Origin: Gilvimarinus sp. 2_MG-2023
Lineage (GTDB): Bacteria; Pseudomonadota; Gammaproteobacteria; Pseudomonadales; Cellvibrionaceae
Length of the DNA stretch: 64,000 nucleotides
NCBI RefSeq assembly: GCF_030547685.1
Contig: NZ_JAUOQM010000048.1
Coordinates: forward strand, 348,998 to 412,997
Direction of reading: 5' to 3'
Under the pieces are notes generated by a model. It did not search any database. It was not told the origin of the DNA and was given only the letters and a program-made list of their open reading frames with translations. A program made the translations under genes and the position numbers. Within the stretch, counting starts at the first letter, position 1. Every line of letters starts with the position of its first letter. This document shows positions 44,864-55,914 of this stretch, piece after piece.

Positions 44864-45666
44864 TGAGCAACCAGACACTGACAGACCCGTTAACACTCTA
44901 CGGTAAAACTTTTAACAGTCGCTTTTTACTCGGCACCGCACTCTACGAATCGCCAGAAATAATGCTTGATTCGGTTGCAACATCGCAAACTGAAATTTTG
45001 ACACTGGGCCTGCGTCGTCAAAACCCAGCACAAGGCGATGGCGAACGTTTTTGGCAGATGATTCAATCGACTGGCTGTACTTTATTGCCCAACACCGCAG
45101 GCTGTAAATCCGCCAAAGAGGCCATCAATCTAGCCCTTATGTCACGGGAGTTATTTGCCACCAACTGGGTCAAACTCGAAGTAATCGGTGACGATTACAA
45201 TTTACAACCCGACCCCTTTCAATTGTTAGAAGCGGCACAGGAATTAATCGCACAAGATTTTTGTGTCCTGCCCTATTGCACGGATGATTTAATTTTATGT
45301 CAGCGCTTGCGCGAAGCAGGCTGCCAAGTATTGATGCCCTGGGGAGCACCGATTGGCACTGGCCGCGGCCTGCTTAATCGCTATGCATTAAAAGCTTTGC
45401 GCCAGCGATTTGACTGCCCACTGATTATTGATGCCGGGTTAGGTGCGCCCTCACAAGCCTGTGATGCCATGGAGCTGGGCTTTGATGGAGTGCTGCTCAA
45501 TACCGCCGTGGCCAAAGCGCAAGACCCAGCATTAATGGCGGCCAGTTTTCGCAGTGCCATTAGCGCTGGGCGCGATGCCTATCGAGCGGGATTGATGCAA
45601 AAACGCCAGACGGCCCATCCCAGCACACCCACCATTGGCCAACCCTTTTGGCATCAAAACAGCTAA
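44863..45666 (+). CDS. thiG: Thiazole synthase ThiG
   Basis: Forms the thiazole phosphate of thiamine from deoxyxylulose 5-phosphate, ThiS thiocarboxylate and the glycine imine. It is a TIM barrel of 267 residues with the substrate Schiff-base lysine K104 in N-W-V-K-L-E-V-I-G-D, plus P-N-T-A-G-C near 76 and the phosphate-site G-A-P-I-G-T-G-R-G near 165. Translation is coupled to thiS by TGATG. No thiE or thiF follows; the downstream gap of 141 bases shows no clear terminator. Confidence 0.96.
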   Translation: MSNQTLTDPLTLYGKTFNSRFLLGTALYESPEIMLDSVATSQTEILTLGLRRQNPAQGDGERFWQMIQSTGCTLLPNTAGCKSAKEAINLALMSRELFATNWVKLEVIGDDYNLQPDPFQLLEAAQELIAQDFCVLPYCTDDLILCQRLREAGCQVLMPWGAPIGTGRGLLNRYALKALRQRFDCPLIIDAGLGAPSQACDAMELGFDGVLLNTAVAKAQDPALMAASFRSAISAGRDAYRAGLMQKRQTAHPSTPTIGQPFWHQNS

Positions 45667-45807
45667 GGGGCTTTTCATCAGGTTTCTGTGCGTTCAGGGG
45701 TACCCGCTAAACGGCAGGCTCTGGTTTTAGTCTTTCGCAACTCGGCAGAATTCTCTACCGGTGAAATTTCTTACAGCCAAAGCCGCAAAGACAACACTAG
45801 AGGTTTT

Positions 45808-46710
45808 TTACACCAAGAGCCAGCGCCAAAACAATAAACTGGGTATAGCAAACAATAAGCTATACCCCATTAGGGAGGCTGCAAGTTTTGGGGCTAATTG
45901 GTAGCGCATAGCCAACACGCCGGCAGAGATCATCGCCGGCATCCCCGCCTCCAACACCACCACTAGCTGAACGAGTCCATCCTCCCCCAACACCCAGGTG
46001 GCTCCGAGTGCCAGTAACGGCTTGAAGATTAACAGTGCTATTAAGGCGCCGATAAATACTTTTAGGTCGCTCGCGGCTAACTTCAAATGCCAAGAAATAC
46101 CCACTGCCACCATAACTACGGGCACTAAGCTCCAAGCCAAATACGCGAGAGACGTCTGCAGCCATGGTGGATAAGACCAACCGCTCAAGGCGATTGCCAA
46201 GGCCACCCATAAACAAATAAAAGGAGGAAACCGAACAATGCGACCGAGAATCAAGGAAAGCGAACTATGGCCACCACTAAACCCCACAGCAATCGCAATA
46301 CCATAGGTGTTAAGCGCTAAGAAAGTGCCAAATTGATCGTACAATATGGCGTAGCCTATACCCTCTTTACCCACCAATGCATCAATAAGGGGAATCCCAA
46401 CAAAACCCGTATTCCCCAGTGGCAGTATTAATAGCAAGCAACCTAAAATTGGTTTTGGCCAACGCAAAGCAACGCCCAGTATTAATACCGCCAGCGAAGT
46501 CACCAACATCACTAACCAAGCCACAAGCACCGGCAAGATAAGCGTACTATCGAAGGTTAAGCGTGGCGTTTCCAACAAGATTAATGCCGGCAATGCAATA
46601 TAAATTACAAAAGCATTGAGACGGGACGCCGTAAGCTCCCCCGCACAACGGGTAAATTGCAGCGCTAGGCCCACCCCTAAGGTAAGGCCAATTAAGAGAA
46701 AAGGATTCAC
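45808..46710 (-). CDS. AEC family transporter (auxin efflux carrier-like permease)
   Basis: A 300-residue inner-membrane protein with about ten hydrophobic segments in two five-helix halves. Typical AEC features are G-N-T-G-F-V-G-I-P near 97-105 and the C-terminal L-E-A-G-M-P-A-M near 253. Members export or import small carboxylates such as malate, but the substrate here cannot be inferred. It follows der by 12 bases on the same strand, so it may be the last gene of the hisS-yfgM-bamB-der operon. Confidence 0.88.
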   Translation of the reverse strand: MNPFLLIGLTLGVGLALQFTRCAGELTASRLNAFVIYIALPALILLETPRLTFDSTLILPVLVAWLVMLVTSLAVLILGVALRWPKPILGCLLLILPLGNTGFVGIPLIDALVGKEGIGYAILYDQFGTFLALNTYGIAIAVGFSGGHSSLSLILGRIVRFPPFICLWVALAIALSGWSYPPWLQTSLAYLAWSLVPVVMVAVGISWHLKLAASDLKVFIGALIALLIFKPLLALGATWVLGEDGLVQLVVVLEAGMPAMISAGVLAMRYQLAPKLAASLMGYSLLFAIPSLLFWRWLLV

Positions 46711-46722
46711 TCTTTTTTACGG

Positions 46723-48099
46723 TTAACCGCCCTTGCGAGGGGCTCGGCGGGCACTGCGTTTGGGCACAGGTTTTTTACGACCCGAGAAGGGATTGTCTGA
46801 CGATTTAAATTCAACACGTACCGGGGTGCCACGCAGATTAAGCGCTTTGCGGTAGGTTTTTTCTAAATACCGCACATAGTGAGCCGGTATTTTTGCAGTT
46901 TGGTTGCCGTGCACCACGATGATGGGCGGATTACTGCCGCCGGCATGGGCATAGCGCAGTTTAATTCGGCGCCCGTTAATCATCGGCGGCTGGTGTTCAA
47001 CGACCGCGTCTTGTAACACTTGAGTCAAAAAGCTGGTGGAGAGCTTGTCCGTGGCACTTTGATACGCTTGCTCGATCGACTTATAAAGATTGCCGACACC
47101 GGTACCGTGCAGCGCTGAAATAAAATGAATATTAGCAAAGTCGACAAAACGAAGGCGCCGATCCAGTTCATTTTTAACGTATTGCTTATGGCCCTCTTCC
47201 AGGCCATCCCATTTATTAAGGGCAATCACCAGAGCGCGGCCAGCATCAATGACCGTTCCCATCAGGTGCAAGTCTTGCTCCACAATACCTTCTTGAGCAT
47301 CGATAACCAGTATGACGACATTGGCGTCATCAATGGCCTGCAGTGTTTTAACGATAGAGAATTTCTCAACCGTCAGCGCGACATTTTTGCGCCGTCTAAC
47401 ACCGGCAGTATCAATAATGGTATAGGGCTTATCGAAGCGCTCATACTGAATATAAACGCTATCTCGCGTGGTGCCTGGGTGATCATACACAATCACGCGA
47501 TCCTCACCGAGCATACGATTTACTAAGGTTGACTTGCCCACGTTCGGCCGGCCCACAATGGCCATTTTAATGCCCTTGGGTGCCTGTGCCTCGGGGTCAA
47601 GTTCAGGCTCGGGTAGCTCCGCCAACACATCTTCCATCATGCTGGTCACACCACGGCCGTGGGTAGCGGTAGTGGCAAACACTTCGCCCAAACCAAGCTC
47701 ATAGAACGGAGCCAGTGCCATATCGGGATCATGACCATCAATTTTATTGACAACCAAATAAACACGTTTGCCGCGCTGGCGCAGTTGCTTAGCAATTAAA
47801 TGGTCCGCTGCTAATAAGCCATCGCGCGCCGACACCATAAACAATACGATGTCAGCCTCATCCATCGCCAACAAAGATTGATTGGCCATTGCGGTGTCGA
47901 TGCCCTCTTCCTCGCCACTGATACCACCGGTATCGACCAGCATGAATCGGTGATCACCGATTTTTCCCTCGCCGTATTTACGATCGCGGGTCAGCCCCGC
48001 ATAGTTGGCGACAATGGCATCGCGGCTGCGGGTTAAGCGGTTAAACATGGTGGACTTTCCGACATTCGGCCGGCCAACCAAGGCAATTACTGGGATCAT
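46723..48099 (-). CDS. der: Ribosome biogenesis GTPase Der (EngA)
   Basis: Essential double GTPase for 50S subunit maturation. Two G domains are visible: G-R-P-N-V-G-K-S-T near 8-16 with D-T-G-G near 57, and G-R-P-N-V-G-K-S-T near 183 with D-T-A-G and N-K-W-D. A KH-like C-terminal domain and a basic tail follow. The 458 residues are normal. It lies downstream of bamB, as in many gammaproteobacteria. Confidence 0.97.
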   Translation of the reverse strand: MIPVIALVGRPNVGKSTMFNRLTRSRDAIVANYAGLTRDRKYGEGKIGDHRFMLVDTGGISGEEEGIDTAMANQSLLAMDEADIVLFMVSARDGLLAADHLIAKQLRQRGKRVYLVVNKIDGHDPDMALAPFYELGLGEVFATTATHGRGVTSMMEDVLAELPEPELDPEAQAPKGIKMAIVGRPNVGKSTLVNRMLGEDRVIVYDHPGTTRDSVYIQYERFDKPYTIIDTAGVRRRKNVALTVEKFSIVKTLQAIDDANVVILVIDAQEGIVEQDLHLMGTVIDAGRALVIALNKWDGLEEGHKQYVKNELDRRLRFVDFANIHFISALHGTGVGNLYKSIEQAYQSATDKLSTSFLTQVLQDAVVEHQPPMINGRRIKLRYAHAGGSNPPIIVVHGNQTAKIPAHYVRYLEKTYRKALNLRGTPVRVEFKSSDNPFSGRKKPVPKRSARRAPRKGG

Positions 48100-48145
48100 A
48101 GTGTTGAAAATCTATAAGAAGCCGCCCATGGGCGGCAAATAAGAG

Positions 48146-49285
48146 TTAGTCGCCAATCGTAAAGGCGGCAAAAGTACCATCATTGGCAAGCACATAAAGC
48201 CTGTCGCCATCGCTCCACATGGGGGCGCGAGTGCCAGAACGATCCAGCCTTAAACGGTATGCAAAGTGGCCATCATCGCGTGACATAAAATGAATATACC
48301 CGTCTTCATCGGCGACGGCCACATAATCATTGAGTACAACTGGGCCAATTAAATGGCGTCGCAGCATTTGCTCATTTTTCCAAAGTAGCTCACCGGTGCC
48401 GGCATTATAAGCCTTCAGTGCGCTGTCTTCAGTGGTAACAAATAGCTCACCATCGTCAACCCACACCGGTTGATGGGTCGACAGGTCCACCGACCATAAG
48501 GGTCGGCCCGCTGCCCGGGTAATGGCCATGGCTCGACTTTGAAAACCGGCGGTGTACAAAATGCCATCTTGCAGTACAGGGGTCGCGTGGATATCGACCA
48601 TTTTTTCCAGATCGGACCGGCCTTTGGGTAGGCCCACACGCTGCTCCCACAAAATCAGTCCATTTTCTGGGTTAAACGCCATTAAGCGGCCATTGGCAAA
48701 ACCGGCATAGAGCGCTGAATCGGTTAAGATCGGCGTTGGTCTGCCACGCAAGGTCAGCTTGGGCGGTGGGTTGTCGTAAAACCACATTATCTCACCGGTA
48801 TCGGCACTGAGCACGTTCAGACGACCATCGAGTGTTTGTACCGCTACAACATCGCCATTACCGGCAGGCACTGAGGTGACCTCACCAGTTAACTGAGTGC
48901 GCCATAAAGTTTCACCGGTCTCGCGCGATAGTGCCAGTAGTTGGCCTGCGTCGGACCCCAAAAGCAGTTGATTCTCCCCGAGACCAACACCACCGGCAAT
49001 GGGCTCATCGAGGTCACGCTGCCAAATGACTTTGCCCGTTAACCGATTAAGAGCCGTTAATTGACCCTTGTGGTCGACGGTATATACCAATTGTTCAAAA
49101 AAAGCGGGCGTTAGGGCGGTAAACCCTTTGCCTTGTCCAGCACCTACATCTGTTCGCCACAACTGCTCGACAGTTATCGATGGATCAAACTCAACCAATT
49201 CCATTGGCTCAGTTCCGTCTTTATCACTAAAAACGGAACACCCCGTCAGCACAAAGGCTAGAATGGCGATTGGGTATAATCTCAT
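48146..49285 (-). CDS. bamB: Outer membrane assembly lipoprotein BamB
   Basis: Accessory lipoprotein of the BAM complex that inserts outer membrane proteins. The signal peptide ends in the lipobox L-T-G-C (lipidated C16). The rest is an eight-bladed PQQ-type propeller with repeated G-x-x-x-W motifs such as T-G-E-T-L-W-R and G-K-V-I-W-Q. The 379 residues are typical. Its ATG overlaps the yfgM stop by four bases. Confidence 0.96.
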   Translation of the reverse strand: MRLYPIAILAFVLTGCSVFSDKDGTEPMELVEFDPSITVEQLWRTDVGAGQGKGFTALTPAFFEQLVYTVDHKGQLTALNRLTGKVIWQRDLDEPIAGGVGLGENQLLLGSDAGQLLALSRETGETLWRTQLTGEVTSVPAGNGDVVAVQTLDGRLNVLSADTGEIMWFYDNPPPKLTLRGRPTPILTDSALYAGFANGRLMAFNPENGLILWEQRVGLPKGRSDLEKMVDIHATPVLQDGILYTAGFQSRAMAITRAAGRPLWSVDLSTHQPVWVDDGELFVTTEDSALKAYNAGTGELLWKNEQMLRRHLIGPVVLNDYVAVADEDGYIHFMSRDDGHFAYRLRLDRSGTRAPMWSDGDRLYVLANDGTFAAFTIGD

Positions 49286-49974
49286 GCAGAGGGCTCCTCA
49301 AGGGCCGACAATGGTTTTACATTATCCACTTTCATTTCTAAAACAACACGACGCTGCTGATTGTCACCGGCATAGCTAGTCAGTGCCTTTTCATAAGCGG
49401 TCAAAGCCGCGGCTTGGTCACCACTTAAACGCAGCACATCGCCCCGCACTTCGGCTTGTTCAGACTCAAAACCCACCACAGCTTGCTGACTAACTTGAGC
49501 CAGCGCCGCGTCATACTGTTCTTGCTCGGCCAGAACCCGGGCCAAACGTAAACGAGCAATCTGTTGTAAAGGCGCACTGTCTGAATTGGCCACTACACGC
49601 TCCAACTCGACCGCCGCCTGATCTAAGTCACCGGCGTCTACGGCTTTTTTAGCACTGTACAAAGCGCCTTGGGCCGCGTACATACTGTCCGGGTCTATTT
49701 GACGAATTTGTTCGGCCAAATGATCAACGGTAGACCTAACCGCATCGGCTTCACCATCTTCGACTTGCGTCGGCGCAGCTCTGGCAGCATCAACCATTTG
49801 CTGAAAATATTGTGAGGCGACTTCAGCTTTGCGCTGCTCGCTATCCTGCCAGTAGTTCCAGCCAAAATAACCAGCTGTGGCGACCACAATGCTGGCGATA
49901 ATGCTGGTGCCATACTCTTTCCACAACCTTTTCAGATTCTCAATTTGTTCTTCTTCTGTTAAATGATCGCTCAC
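49282..49974 (-). CDS. yfgM: YfgM family TPR protein (SecYEG-associated)
   Basis: Inner-membrane protein with a large periplasmic domain that in E. coli associates with SecYEG and PpiD. The cytoplasmic start T-E-E-E-Q-I-E-N-L-K-R-L-W-K-E-Y-G is a family hallmark. One TM helix (about 22-40) and helical TPR-like repeats follow. The 230 residues fit. It lies between hisS and bamB, the conserved position. Confidence 0.93.
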   Translation of the reverse strand: MSDHLTEEEQIENLKRLWKEYGTSIIASIVVATAGYFGWNYWQDSEQRKAEVASQYFQQMVDAARAAPTQVEDGEADAVRSTVDHLAEQIRQIDPDSMYAAQGALYSAKKAVDAGDLDQAAVELERVVANSDSAPLQQIARLRLARVLAEQEQYDAALAQVSQQAVVGFESEQAEVRGDVLRLSGDQAAALTAYEKALTSYAGDNQQRRVVLEMKVDNVKPLSALEEPSA

Positions 49975-49999
49975 TCTACTCTCCTACCTGAATCAGTTC

Positions 50000-51268
50000 T
50001 TAATTGTTAATTTCAGCTAAAACTTCAACCAACTCACCTTGTGGCAAGGTCAATTGAGGCTTCTCTTCTCGCAAATACTTCACTGTTACCGTGCCGGCCA
50101 CTGCTTCGTTTTCACCGAGAATAAGAGCGATTGATGCCCCACTCTTATCCGCTTTTTTGAGCTGGTTTTTAAAACTGCCGCCACCACAGTGCATAAACAC
50201 TTTTAAATTGGGTAAAGCCCGGCGAACCTCGGATGACAACGATAATGCTTGAGCCTGAACATTGCCCACAGCCGCCAGATAAACATCAACCGTCCCTAAG
50301 CTTGGCACACTGCCTTCGCCTTGTAATAACAACAGCAAGCGCTCTAGACCGATAGCGAAGCCCACCGCTGGGGTGGCTTTTCCACCCAACTGAGCCACGA
50401 GATTATCATACCTGCCACCGGCGCAAACTGCACTCTGGGCGCCGAGTTTGTCGGTAACCCACTCGAAAGCAGTACGATTGTAGTAATCAAGACCGCGCAC
50501 CAGGCGATTATTGATGGTGTATGGGACACCGCAAGCATCCAACAGTTGCGTAAATTCGGCAAAATGTTGACGCGACTCTTCATCCAAGTAATCACTCAAA
50601 CTTGGGCCAGCATCCAGCAAGCGCTGGGTTGCCTCACTTTTACTGTCAAGAATCCGTAGCGGATTAGTATCTAAACGGCGCCTGCTGTCCTCATCGAGCG
50701 CATCTTTGTGCGATTGAAGATAAGTCACTAGTGCTTGGCGAAATTCTGACCTAGCCACATCGCTGCCGAGTGAGTTTATTTGCAATTCAACGCAATGGGT
50801 TAAACCTAGCTTTTTAAACAACTCATAAGACAGCAAAAGCAGCTCGGCATCAATATCAGGGCCAGCCACACCATAGGTTTCAATACCCACTTGATGAAAC
50901 TGCCGATACCGACCTTTTTGCGGCTTTTCATAGCGAAACATGGGACCCATATACCACAAACGTTGGGTTTGATTGTAGAGCAGGCCATTTTCTTCACAGG
51001 CGCGCACACAGCTGGCGGTACCTTCCGGGCGCAGTGTTAAACTTTCCTCATTGCGATCGAGAAAGGTGTACATCTCTTTTTCAACAATATCAGTGACTTC
51101 GCCAATAGAGCGCTTAAAGAGCTCAGTTTTTTCCATAATGGGAAAGCGTATTTCACGGTAACTAAAGCCTGCCAAGGTTTGTTGAATGACGCCTTCCAAG
51201 TATTGCCACAAGGCGGAATCCTCGGGCAAAATATCGTTCATTCCGCGAATAGCCTGAATCTTTTTCAA
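50000..51268 (-). CDS. hisS: Histidyl-tRNA synthetase HisS
   Basis: Class II synthetase charging tRNA-His. Motif 2 appears around [15 protein letters not shown] near 112-126. The histidine-specific segment is L-V-R-G-L-D-Y-Y near 258, and motif 3 is G-F-A-I-G-L-E-R near 305. The anticodon-binding domain is C-terminal. The opening [13 protein letters not shown] is canonical. The 422 residues are standard. Confidence 0.97.
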   Translation of the reverse strand: MKKIQAIRGMNDILPEDSALWQYLEGVIQQTLAGFSYREIRFPIMEKTELFKRSIGEVTDIVEKEMYTFLDRNEESLTLRPEGTASCVRACEENGLLYNQTQRLWYMGPMFRYEKPQKGRYRQFHQVGIETYGVAGPDIDAELLLLSYELFKKLGLTHCVELQINSLGSDVARSEFRQALVTYLQSHKDALDEDSRRRLDTNPLRILDSKSEATQRLLDAGPSLSDYLDEESRQHFAEFTQLLDACGVPYTINNRLVRGLDYYNRTAFEWVTDKLGAQSAVCAGGRYDNLVAQLGGKATPAVGFAIGLERLLLLLQGEGSVPSLGTVDVYLAAVGNVQAQALSLSSEVRRALPNLKVFMHCGGGSFKNQLKKADKSGASIALILGENEAVAGTVTVKYLREEKPQLTLPQGELVEVLAEINN

Positions 51269-51340
51269 TCGAACACCTACGTCTAGATACTGTTATTAAT
51301 TAACATATGCGCACAGCATATAGAATCCACGCACAATGAA

Positions 51341-52453
51341 TTAAACACGCACAATAATGGACTCTTCGCTCTGCTCTTTCTCTTTGGCTTTGTTTCGAAT
51401 CAGCCTCTCCAGCTCATCCACTAGACCTTCATTACCCAACTTACTGTTAGGCTGGCCGTCAACATAGACAAGATTACTGGGCGCACCACCGGCCAGCCCC
51501 AGGTCAGCCTCTTTAGCCTCACCCGGCCCATTGACGACACAACCAATAACGGCGACATCCAACGGGATGGTGATATCCTCAACCCGCTGTTCTAGCTCAT
51601 TCATGGTTTTAATAACATCGAAATTCTGACGAGAACAACTCGGGCAGGCGATAAAATTAACACCTTTGTTACGCAGCTTGAGACTTTTCAATAAATCCCA
51701 ACCGACCTTCACCTCTTCAACGGGGTCTGCCGCCAGGGATATACGAATGGTGTCACCAATACCGTCAAGCAGTAACGCTCCCAACCCAACAGCTGACTTT
51801 ACTGTGCCGGAGCGCAATCCGCCGGCCTCAGTAATGCCCAAATGTAGCGGCTGATCAATTTCTTTAGCCAGCAACCGGTAAGCATCTACAGCCATAAAGA
51901 CATCGGAAGCTTTTACACTGACTTTAAAATTATCAAAGCCTAACGTATCGAGAATATTAACATGGCGCATGGCGGACTCTACTAACGCCGCTGGTGTTGG
52001 CTCGCCGTATTTTTTCTGAATGTCTTTTTCTAAAGAACCGGCATTCACACCAATACGAATAGGAATATTAAGATCGCGAGCCTTGTCTACAACGGCGCGA
52101 ATGCGTTTTTCCCGACCAATATTACCGGGATTAATACGCAGGCAATCAACCCCTAAATCGGCTACTCGCAATGCGATTCGATAATCAAAATGAATATCGG
52201 CCACCAGCGGTGTTGTTACTTGTTTGCGTATCTCGCCAAAAGCCTCAGCGGCTTCCATACTGGGAACTGACACCCGAACAATGTCTGCCCCCGCCGTCGC
52301 TATGCGATTAATTTGCTCCACGGTGGCGGCCACATCGCAGGTTTCCGTGTTGGTCATGCTCTGTACGGCAATAGGCGCATCGCCCCCGACAGGTACATCG
52401 CCGACCATAATCTGTTTAGATTGACGTCGTTTAATGGGTGATGGTTGATGCAT
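51341..52453 (-). CDS. ispG: 4-hydroxy-3-methylbut-2-enyl diphosphate synthase IspG
   Basis: [4Fe-4S] enzyme of the MEP isoprenoid pathway converting MEcPP to HMBPP. A TIM barrel (about 1-260) is followed by the cluster domain with C-P-S-C near 268 and [10 protein letters not shown] near 303. I place the start at the ATG at 52453 (370 residues, as in E. coli). The frame stays open 20 codons upstream but overlaps rodZ and has no family support. It lies 10 bases after rodZ. Confidence 0.96.
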   Translation of the reverse strand: MHQPSPIKRRQSKQIMVGDVPVGGDAPIAVQSMTNTETCDVAATVEQINRIATAGADIVRVSVPSMEAAEAFGEIRKQVTTPLVADIHFDYRIALRVADLGVDCLRINPGNIGREKRIRAVVDKARDLNIPIRIGVNAGSLEKDIQKKYGEPTPAALVESAMRHVNILDTLGFDNFKVSVKASDVFMAVDAYRLLAKEIDQPLHLGITEAGGLRSGTVKSAVGLGALLLDGIGDTIRISLAADPVEEVKVGWDLLKSLKLRNKGVNFIACPSCSRQNFDVIKTMNELEQRVEDITIPLDVAVIGCVVNGPGEAKEADLGLAGGAPSNLVYVDGQPNSKLGNEGLVDELERLIRNKAKEKEQSEESIIVRV

Positions 52454-52463
52454 AACTAATCCA

Positions 52464-53372
52464 CTATTGGGTTGCAGCAGCGGTAAAGTGAATAACTTTA
52501 CCCGCTTCGGCATCAGGCACGGTTACCGGAAGACTATTCATCACAACACTGACACCACTGGCATTACCTAGGGTAATATCAAACGGTCCTACCCCATCGA
52601 CAACCAATTGTGTTTTTGCCTCTTGCAATGCGGCGACTAAGACATCGCCGGTCGCATCGGTGACATTGACCCAACAATCATGCTCAAACGCCAACTGTAA
52701 GGTATCGGGTTGCGTATTTTCAGTAACAGTTGCAAGTGCCGGCTCAGTGGCCAGACTTGCCATTGCTTGACTATCGGTTGAATCGTTTTCGATAGCCTGA
52801 TTAACTGCAGTTTCAGAGACGTCAACCTGATCCGCTGTGGGTTGGCCCATGCGCTCACTGTCTAGTGCCGATTCTGCTTCTGCCTGAGCCGGTTCCGACG
52901 TAGGGCTTTGCACGCTTGTCTCGGGCGTATTGGTATGAGCCATGTTGTTCTGCTGGGGCTGAATTGAGCTGTCCGATGCATCGGCAAAATACCAATACGC
53001 GAATACCCACAGAGCAATAATCACTACAATAACCAAAAGCCGCAGCGGCCATTTGGGCGTGTTCGTTTTTATTTTGACATTTAATGACTCACTCTGAGGC
53101 AGAGGCTGATCTTCAACTTTATGTGCCGCATCGTACTGCGCCACCAGTGGCTCACCATCGATTTTCATTAAATTGGCGTAGCTGCGGATATAACCCCTGA
53201 CGAACACAGGGGAAAAGAGCTGATCAAAGTTATCTTCTTCAAGTGCACGCAATTTATCGAGTTGAACGTTCAGTTCTTGGGCGACCTGCTCACAGGTTAA
53301 GCCTTTGCGCGTTCTGGCCTCAACCAGTGTCTGGCCCACACTTTTGTCACTGGTCTGCAACGAATCCATCAT
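52464..53372 (-). CDS. rodZ: Cytoskeletal protein RodZ
   Basis: Bitopic membrane protein linking MreB to the elongation machinery. A cytoplasmic Xre-type helix-turn-helix (about 10-80, with [11 protein letters not shown] and Y-I-R-S-Y-A) is followed by one TM helix (about 111-130), an acidic/Ser/Thr linker (135-225) and a C-terminal DUF4115 beta domain. Two tandem ATGs (53372 and 53369) are equally possible. The start overlaps the pilW stop (TAATG). The rodZ-ispG order is conserved. Confidence 0.93.
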   Translation of the reverse strand: MMDSLQTSDKSVGQTLVEARTRKGLTCEQVAQELNVQLDKLRALEEDNFDQLFSPVFVRGYIRSYANLMKIDGEPLVAQYDAAHKVEDQPLPQSESLNVKIKTNTPKWPLRLLVIVVIIALWVFAYWYFADASDSSIQPQQNNMAHTNTPETSVQSPTSEPAQAEAESALDSERMGQPTADQVDVSETAVNQAIENDSTDSQAMASLATEPALATVTENTQPDTLQLAFEHDCWVNVTDATGDVLVAALQEAKTQLVVDGVGPFDITLGNASGVSVVMNSLPVTVPDAEAGKVIHFTAAATQ

Positions 53373-54169
53373 TACTGCTCTGACTGCTCCAAAATACTTT
53401 TGTACTCAAGGTATTCCTTTGAGTAAGGAAATTTATTTTTTAATAACAAAGCATAACTGGCTTCTTTATTAACATTGTCAAACATTCGTTCAATCTTGAT
53501 GCCTAGCAATAAAGATTGCGGCATTGGCCGCGCAATTTGCTCGTAGGCTGCCAAGTATTGCTTAGCGCTTTTGTATTCGCCCTGAGAAAAATACAACGAG
53601 GCGATCTCGTACTTCACCACTGCCATTGCCGGACTCAGTCGAGCGGCATTTTCAAATGCAGCTTGAGCTTTTTCAACCTTATCGAGTTTTAAAGCTGTAC
53701 GCCCTAAATTCACTAAAGCCTGTGGGCGCCCCTTGTAATCTAAGTCTTCTGATGCGTACTCAAATTGTTTATACGCCTCTTCAAAACGACCTTGGTTAAA
53801 CAACAAAGCGCCAAAATTATTGTGTGTACGCGAGTCGGCACGGTCTAGGCGCAAGGTTTTCTTAAACTGTTTTTCTGCCAGCTCCATCTCTCCTTCTAAT
53901 TGGTAGAGCATCGCCAGCGCAAAGTTTGCATCGATGGAGCGACTATCAAGATCTAATGCCCGGCGCAGATGATGACGGGCCGACTCACGATTTTTGCTGT
54001 CAATATACTTAAGCGCCAAAGTGACATGGCTTTCCAGGGCTTTATCTTCGTTTATCTGGTATTTAGAAGACTCTTGCGTACTGACACAAGCAACCAAAAA
54101 AGCGGCCATCAAAACAAGTGCCACTCGTTTTAAACTGAGAAATATACAATCTTGCATCGTGCCCGCCAT
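53372..54169 (-). CDS. pilW: Type IV pilus biogenesis lipoprotein PilW/PilF
   Basis: Outer-membrane pilotin-type lipoprotein needed for assembly of the PilQ secretin. The signal peptide ends in the lipobox L-V-A-C, and about six TPR units follow (for example N-F-G-A-L-L-F-N-Q-G-R-F-E-E-A). I chose the ATG at 54169 (265 residues) because GGAG lies eight bases before it; earlier in-frame starts would run into rlmN. It sits between rlmN and rodZ, the common gammaproteobacterial order. No other pilus genes are in the window. Confidence 0.93.
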   Translation of the reverse strand: MAGTMQDCIFLSLKRVALVLMAAFLVACVSTQESSKYQINEDKALESHVTLALKYIDSKNRESARHHLRRALDLDSRSIDANFALAMLYQLEGEMELAEKQFKKTLRLDRADSRTHNNFGALLFNQGRFEEAYKQFEYASEDLDYKGRPQALVNLGRTALKLDKVEKAQAAFENAARLSPAMAVVKYEIASLYFSQGEYKSAKQYLAAYEQIARPMPQSLLLGIKIERMFDNVNKEASYALLLKNKFPYSKEYLEYKSILEQSEQ

Positions 54170-54194
54170 TGCTGTCACTCCACCCGAAACATTA

Positions 54195-55355
54195 TTATTG
54201 ATTGACGATAGTAACTGGCTCCGCCTGTGAAAACTGTGCTTTGTATCTCTGCGAGCGCTTTGTAATATCATTCACCTCTCCGGCCAGCTGGCCACAGGCC
54301 GCGTCGATATCATCACCACGAGTAGTACGAACCGTGGTGATGTACCCCTCTTGCATTAAAATATCCTGAAAGCGGCGCATGGCATTGTTGCTTACACGCT
54401 TATAGTTGGACAAATTAAACGGGTTAAAAGGGATTAAGTTGATTTTAACCGGTACATCACGCAACAGTTCGGCCAACTCCCGAGCATGCTCAGGACGGTC
54501 GTTCACATGATCGATTAAGGTATATTCAATAGTAATTTTACGATGAGTGTCAGGCAATCCTTCAATATAACGCTGAGCAGATTCTAGCAGCATTGCAATC
54601 GGGTACTTCTTATTGATGGGCACTAACTCATTACGCAACTCGTCGTTTGGCGCATGCAGAGAAATAGCCAGGCAAGCATCGGTATACTCGCCTAATCGAT
54701 CAAGCTGAGGCACTACGCCCGAAGTGCTCAAAGTGACACGTCGTTTAGAAATACCGTAGGCGTTATCGTGCATCATCAAATTCATCGAATCGACAACATT
54801 GTCGAAGTTCATCAGAGGCTCACCCATGCCCATCATCACCACATTGGTGACTTTGCGCGGTCCTCCGGCGGTTAACTGACCGAAAGATTTTGCTGCTATC
54901 CACACCTGGCCAATAATTTCGGCTGCGGTTAAGTCGCGGTTAAAGCCCTGCTTACCGGTCATACAAAAACTGCAATCGAGCGAGCAACCCACCTGAGAGG
55001 AAACGCATAGGGTGCCGCGCTCGCCATCGGGAATATACACCGTTTCAACCACACTACCACCGGTCACTTCGATCAAAAACTTGCGAGTGCCGTCGGTCGA
55101 ATCAAGCTGACGCAATACCTGTGGCGGACGTATTTCACAGCGCACCTTAAGCTTTTCTCGCAAAGCTTTGCTGATATTGCTCATCTCATCGAAGTTATCA
55201 GCACCTAACTGATGTATCCACTTCAACACCTGAGCCGCGCGAAAGCGCTTTTCACCCATTTGCTCGAAAAAGTCCACCAGCTTGGATTCAGACAAACCCA
55301 ATAGGTTGACCTTAGCGGTATCAGTGGCCAGTGTTTGTGGCGCTACATCAGTCAT
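54195..55355 (-). CDS. rlmN: 23S rRNA/tRNA adenine-C2 methyltransferase RlmN
   Basis: Radical SAM enzyme that methylates A2503 of 23S rRNA and A37 of some tRNAs. The cluster motif is C124-x3-C128-x2-C131 (C-S-L-D-C-S-F-C). The paired cysteines of the mechanism appear as C117 and the late Cys in D-A-A-C-G-Q-L. The 386 residues are typical. It is preceded by ndk and followed by pilW. Confidence 0.97.
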   Translation of the reverse strand: MTDVAPQTLATDTAKVNLLGLSESKLVDFFEQMGEKRFRAAQVLKWIHQLGADNFDEMSNISKALREKLKVRCEIRPPQVLRQLDSTDGTRKFLIEVTGGSVVETVYIPDGERGTLCVSSQVGCSLDCSFCMTGKQGFNRDLTAAEIIGQVWIAAKSFGQLTAGGPRKVTNVVMMGMGEPLMNFDNVVDSMNLMMHDNAYGISKRRVTLSTSGVVPQLDRLGEYTDACLAISLHAPNDELRNELVPINKKYPIAMLLESAQRYIEGLPDTHRKITIEYTLIDHVNDRPEHARELAELLRDVPVKINLIPFNPFNLSNYKRVSNNAMRRFQDILMQEGYITTVRTTRGDDIDAACGQLAGEVNDITKRSQRYKAQFSQAEPVTIVNQ

Positions 55356-55372
55356 CGTTTTTACCTTCGCGC

Positions 55373-55798
55373 TCAGCGCGTGTGTATATCATCAGCCGTG
55401 AAAAAATAGGCCACTTCGCGTTTGGCCGACTCGGGCGAGTCAGAGCCATGAACGGCATTGGCGCTAACAGCGGTAGCGAAATCGCGACGAATCGTGCCCT
55501 CGGCCGCCTCTTCAGGGTTGGTAGCCCCCATAAGTTCACGATTGCGAACAATGGCGTTTTCGCCTTCTAGCACTTGTACACAGACCGGGCCCGAGGTCAT
55601 AAAATCAACCAGAGAGGGGAAAAAGGGACGTTCCTTATGTTCGGCGTAAAAGCCCTCTGCCTGCGCTTTGCTCAATTGAATCATTTTCAAGGCAGCAATA
55701 CGCAGCCCCGCCTGCTCAAAACGCGCAATAATCGCTCCGATATGGTTGTCACCTACCGCGTCGGGCTTGATGATCGATAAAGTCTTTTCTACGGCCAT
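55373..55798 (-). CDS. ndk: Nucleoside diphosphate kinase Ndk
   Basis: Balances nucleoside triphosphate pools by phosphate transfer through a histidine. The phospho-histidine is H117 in A-N-A-V-H-G-S-D-S; the substrate motif [11 protein letters not shown] lies near 86-96. I chose the ATG at 55798 (141 residues), with GGAG well spaced and the standard [11 protein letters not shown] start. It lies 17 bases before rlmN. Confidence 0.97.
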   Translation of the reverse strand: MAVEKTLSIIKPDAVGDNHIGAIIARFEQAGLRIAALKMIQLSKAQAEGFYAEHKERPFFPSLVDFMTSGPVCVQVLEGENAIVRNRELMGATNPEEAAEGTIRRDFATAVSANAVHGSDSPESAKREVAYFFTADDIHTR

Positions 55799-55843
55799 CT
55801 GGCACTCCAATTGTTCTTACTCGGACCAAGTGGCCCACTCTAT

Positions 55844-55886
55844 ATACCCAAAACCCGCGAATTATACGCGGGTTTTGGGTATTTTT
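55844..55886. terminator. Large perfect hairpin between sufE and ndk
   Basis: 16-bp perfect arms (left arm ATACCCAAAACCCGCG) with a 7-base loop AATTATA. The T-run (TTTTT) lies on the plus-strand side, although the flanking genes sufE and ndk read leftward. For leftward transcripts it is a strong stem without a U-tract. The loop on the minus strand reads TATAAT, a perfect -10 box that could serve ndk, although no good -35 is seen. Confidence 0.7.
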
Positions 55887-55914
55887 ATATAAATTCCATA
55901 CACTTAGTGCGGTT

